5,465 nucleotides of DNA, taken from positions 1 to 5,465 of the forward strand of contig CAMLGD010000213.1 of NCBI GenBank assembly GCA_946479405.1, given 5' to 3'. Of the stretch, positions 3,473 to 5,465 are shown piece by piece. This stretch comes from an uncultured Vogesella sp. (GTDB lineage Bacteria; Pseudomonadota; Gammaproteobacteria; Burkholderiales; Chromobacteriaceae). The position numbers were made by a program, and so were the translations under genes. The notes below the pieces were generated by a model that saw only the letters and a program-made list of their open reading frames with translations, was not told where the DNA came from and did no database searches. Positions within the stretch are counted from its first letter, which is position 1, and every line of letters starts with the position of its first letter.

Positions 3473-5465
3473 ATGCCCAGCGCAACCCTGTTCCACGACC
3501 TGAGCGCCTATGTCATCGATGCCTGGCAACGCAGCATCCTGACGCTGGACGTGCTGCGCGAGCGCGGCGACGTGTATCTGAAGCACCACGCCGACGGCAA
3601 ACCGCCAGTGCTGGCCTTCGACTACAACATCATCCTGGACGGCCGCAAGCTGCCACAGCCGGTGAACTACGCGCTGGCCGCCATCCACCCGCCGGCCGGC
3701 AGCCCGGCCACCGACCCGGACAAACGCCCCTTCGTGGTAATCGACCCGCGTGCCGGCCACGGCCCGGGCATCGGCGGCTTCAAGATGGACAGCGAGATCG
3801 GCATCGCGCTACGCCAGGGCCACCCGTGCTACTTCGTGATGTTCTTTCCGCAGCCGGAGCCGGGGCAGACCATTGAATACGTGCTGCAGGCGGAAAAAGC
3901 CTTTCTGGAGCGCATCAACAGCCTGCACCCCGGCCACAGCGGCAAACCGTTCGTGATCGGCAACTGCCAGGGCGGCTGGGCGCTGGCGCTGCTGGCGGCC
4001 ACGGCGCCGGACAAGGTCGGCCCCATCCTGCTGGCCGGCTCGCCGCTGGCGTACTGGTCCGGGGTGCAAGGCAAGCACCCGCTGCGCTACAGCGGTGGGC
4101 TGAATGGCGGCACCTGGAGCGCCTCGCTGGCCGGTGACCTGGGCGGCGGCTTGTTCGATGGCGCGCACCTGGTCAGCAACTTCGAGAACCTGGACCCGGC
4201 CAACACGCTGTGGAAAAAGCCGTACCGGCTGTATGCCAATGTGGATGACGAGCGCGAGCGCTTTCTGGAGTTCGAACGCTGGTGGGGCGGCCATTTCATG
4301 CTCGGCAAGCAGGAAATGGAGTGGATCACGCAGAACCTGTTTGTCGGCAATCACCTGTCCGCCGGCGATATCGAACTGGAGCGCGGCAACAGCCGCGTCG
4401 ACCTGCGCAACATCCGCTCGCCGATCATCGTGTTCGCCAGCTGGGGCGACAACATCACCCCGCCGCAACAGGCACTGAACTGGATCATCGACCTGTACCA
4501 CAGCGGCGACGAAATCCGCGCCAACGAGCAGACCATCGTCTACTGCCTGCACGAGCAGGTGGGGCATCTGGGCATTTTCGTGTCCGCCGGCGTGGCCAAC
4601 CGCGAGCACAGCGAACTGGCCAGCGCGCTGGACCTGATCGACGTGCTGCCACCGGGGCTGTACGAGGCTGTGATCACCGACACCCACCCGGAAACGCCGG
4701 GGCTGGACTACCTGCAGGGCCGCTACATCGTGCGCTTCGAGCCGCGCGACATTGCCGACATCGCCGCGCTGGACGATGGCCGCGACGACGAGCTGGCGTT
4801 CGAGGTGGTGCGCCGCGTGGCCGAGATCAACCAGCAGCTGTACGACAGCTTCGTGTCGCCGTGGCTGCGCGCACTGATCAAGCCGGCGCAAGCCGAGGCG
4901 CTGCGCGTGCTGCACCCGGCACGGCAGGAGCGGCTATGGCTGTCCAGCTACAACCCGTGGCTGTCCTGGTTGCCGCAGGCGGCGGCGCAGGTGCGCCAGC
5001 AACGCCAGCCGGTGGCAGCCGACAACCCGTTCTGGCAATGGCAGCAGCAGGGCAGCCAGCTGCTGGCCGGCATGCTGGAACAGTGGGGCGACTGGCGCGA
5101 CCGCTGCTTTGAGCAAAGTTTTCAACTGCTGTACGGCGCACCGTGGCTGCGCGCCGCCGTCGGCCTGCCGCCGGCCGACAGCTGGCAGCGCGAGGCACAG
5201 TCCGGCCGCTGGGAACGCGAGGAGATGCTGCGCCTGAAGCGTGCCGAACTGGAACAGCATTACACCGCCGGCACGCCGTTCGACGGCCTGCTGCGGCTGC
5301 TGGTGTACACCGCCATCGGCACCGGCGTGGTGGATGTGCGCCCGTTCAACGCCATCCGTCGGCTGATGACGGAAACGCCGCTGGGCGAGGGCGTGGCGCT
5401 GCCGGCGCTGAAGGACAGCATCCGCCGCCAGACCTGGCTGGTGCGCAACGACGAAACCCGCGCGC
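3473..5465 (+). CDS. DUF3141 protein, PHA-synthase-like alpha/beta hydrolase fold, 3' end outside window
   Basis: The first 664 residues are present and the frame is open at the right edge. The start is the ATG at 3473, with CGGAG 6 nt upstream. I recognise the DUF3141 family from YVIDAWQRSILTLDVL (residues 13-28), VVIDPRAGHGPGIGGFK (about 87-103), GSPLAYWSGVQGK, NFENLDPANTLW and VGHLGIFVSAGVA. The family is often labelled 3-hydroxyalkanoate synthetase. The nucleophile elbow is GNCQGGW with C165, the GxCxG form of PhaC rather than the GxSxG of ordinary lipases. D326 (WGDNITPP) and H365 (VGHLG) complete a likely Cys-Asp-His triad. No signal peptide is seen, so it is presumably cytoplasmic. After about residue 400 comes a helical, Trp/Gln-rich C-terminal region. 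From memory the family runs to roughly 750-800 residues, so about 100 are missing. In other proteobacteria I recall this gene beside phosphate acyltransferase/enoyl-CoA hydratase, acetate-kinase-like and fabI genes, which would lie to the right. The reaction is not established. Confidence 0.93.
   Translation, partial: MPSATLFHDLSAYVIDAWQRSILTLDVLRERGDVYLKHHADGKPPVLAFDYNIILDGRKLPQPVNYALAAIHPPAGSPATDPDKRPFVVIDPRAGHGPGIGGFKMDSEIGIALRQGHPCYFVMFFPQPEPGQTIEYVLQAEKAFLERINSLHPGHSGKPFVIGNCQGGWALALLAATAPDKVGPILLAGSPLAYWSGVQGKHPLRYSGGLNGGTWSASLAGDLGGGLFDGAHLVSNFENLDPANTLWKKPYRLYANVDDERERFLEFERWWGGHFMLGKQEMEWITQNLFVGNHLSAGDIELERGNSRVDLRNIRSPIIVFASWGDNITPPQQALNWIIDLYHSGDEIRANEQTIVYCLHEQVGHLGIFVSAGVANREHSELASALDLIDVLPPGLYEAVITDTHPETPGLDYLQGRYIVRFEPRDIADIAALDDGRDDELAFEVVRRVAEINQQLYDSFVSPWLRALIKPAQAEALRVLHPARQERLWLSSYNPWLSWLPQAAAQVRQQRQPVAADNPFWQWQQQGSQLLAGMLEQWGDWRDRCFEQSFQLLYGAPWLRAAVGLPPADSWQREAQSGRWEREEMLRLKRAELEQHYTAGTPFDGLLRLLVYTAIGTGVVDVRPFNAIRRLMTETPLGEGVALPALKDSIRRQTWLVRNDETRA

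Noticed and set aside
3809..4915. Long minus-strand open frame (368 codons) opposite the DUF3141 gene
   Set aside because: Its sequence is Val/Ala/Gln/Arg-rich with no recognisable motif, and it lies wholly antisense to a well-matched DUF3141 frame. It is a typical shadow in GC-rich DNA.
1..5465. Neisseria-type DNA uptake sequences
   Set aside because: I found no GCCGTCTGAA or its complement on reading the window, so there is no support for a Neisseria host sensu stricto.

Overview
The window is GC-rich and gene-dense. Its codon use (strong G/C third positions), its protein families and the absence of the Neisseria uptake word suggest a betaproteobacterium. The nearest guess is a member of the Neisseriales such as Chromobacteriaceae; this is inferred from family resemblance and was not tested by a search. 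There are no rRNA or tRNA genes, no CRISPR array, no transposase and no phage genes.

Layout from left to right: (1) the C-terminal 153 residues of a U32-family protein of the RlhA/YdcP type (plus strand), ending at 464; (2) a perfect 20-bp-arm hairpin (507-550) that probably terminates transcription from both sides; (3) a convergent minus-strand gene (608-1276) for a two-domain ChrR-type cupin; (4) a plus-strand remnant of a YkuD L,D-transpeptidase (about 1319-1671), which lacks its N terminus and is spread over three reading frames; (5) a 55-residue lipoprotein (1734-1901); (6) a single-domain cupin (1997-2497); (7) a half-size DMT transporter of the YdcZ/DUF606 family (2665-3129); (8) a 343-bp non-coding stretch (3130-3472) containing a close match to the chromosomal ParB site parS and several nested inverted repeats; (9) the first 664 residues of a DUF3141 alpha/beta-hydrolase-like protein related to polyhydroxyalkanoate synthases. 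This last gene is open to the window edge and is the longest in the window.

The genes do not form one obvious pathway. The plus-strand genes from 1734 to 3129 point the same way, but gaps of 95 and 167 bp separate them, so co-transcription is uncertain. The two points most worth following are the parS-like site with its surrounding palindromes, which hints at an origin-proximal location and ParABS segregation, and the DUF3141 protein, whose Cys-Asp-His arrangement resembles that of PHA synthases although the family has no firmly assigned reaction. The decayed L,D-transpeptidase next to the divergent cupin gene marks a local rearrangement or deletion scar.
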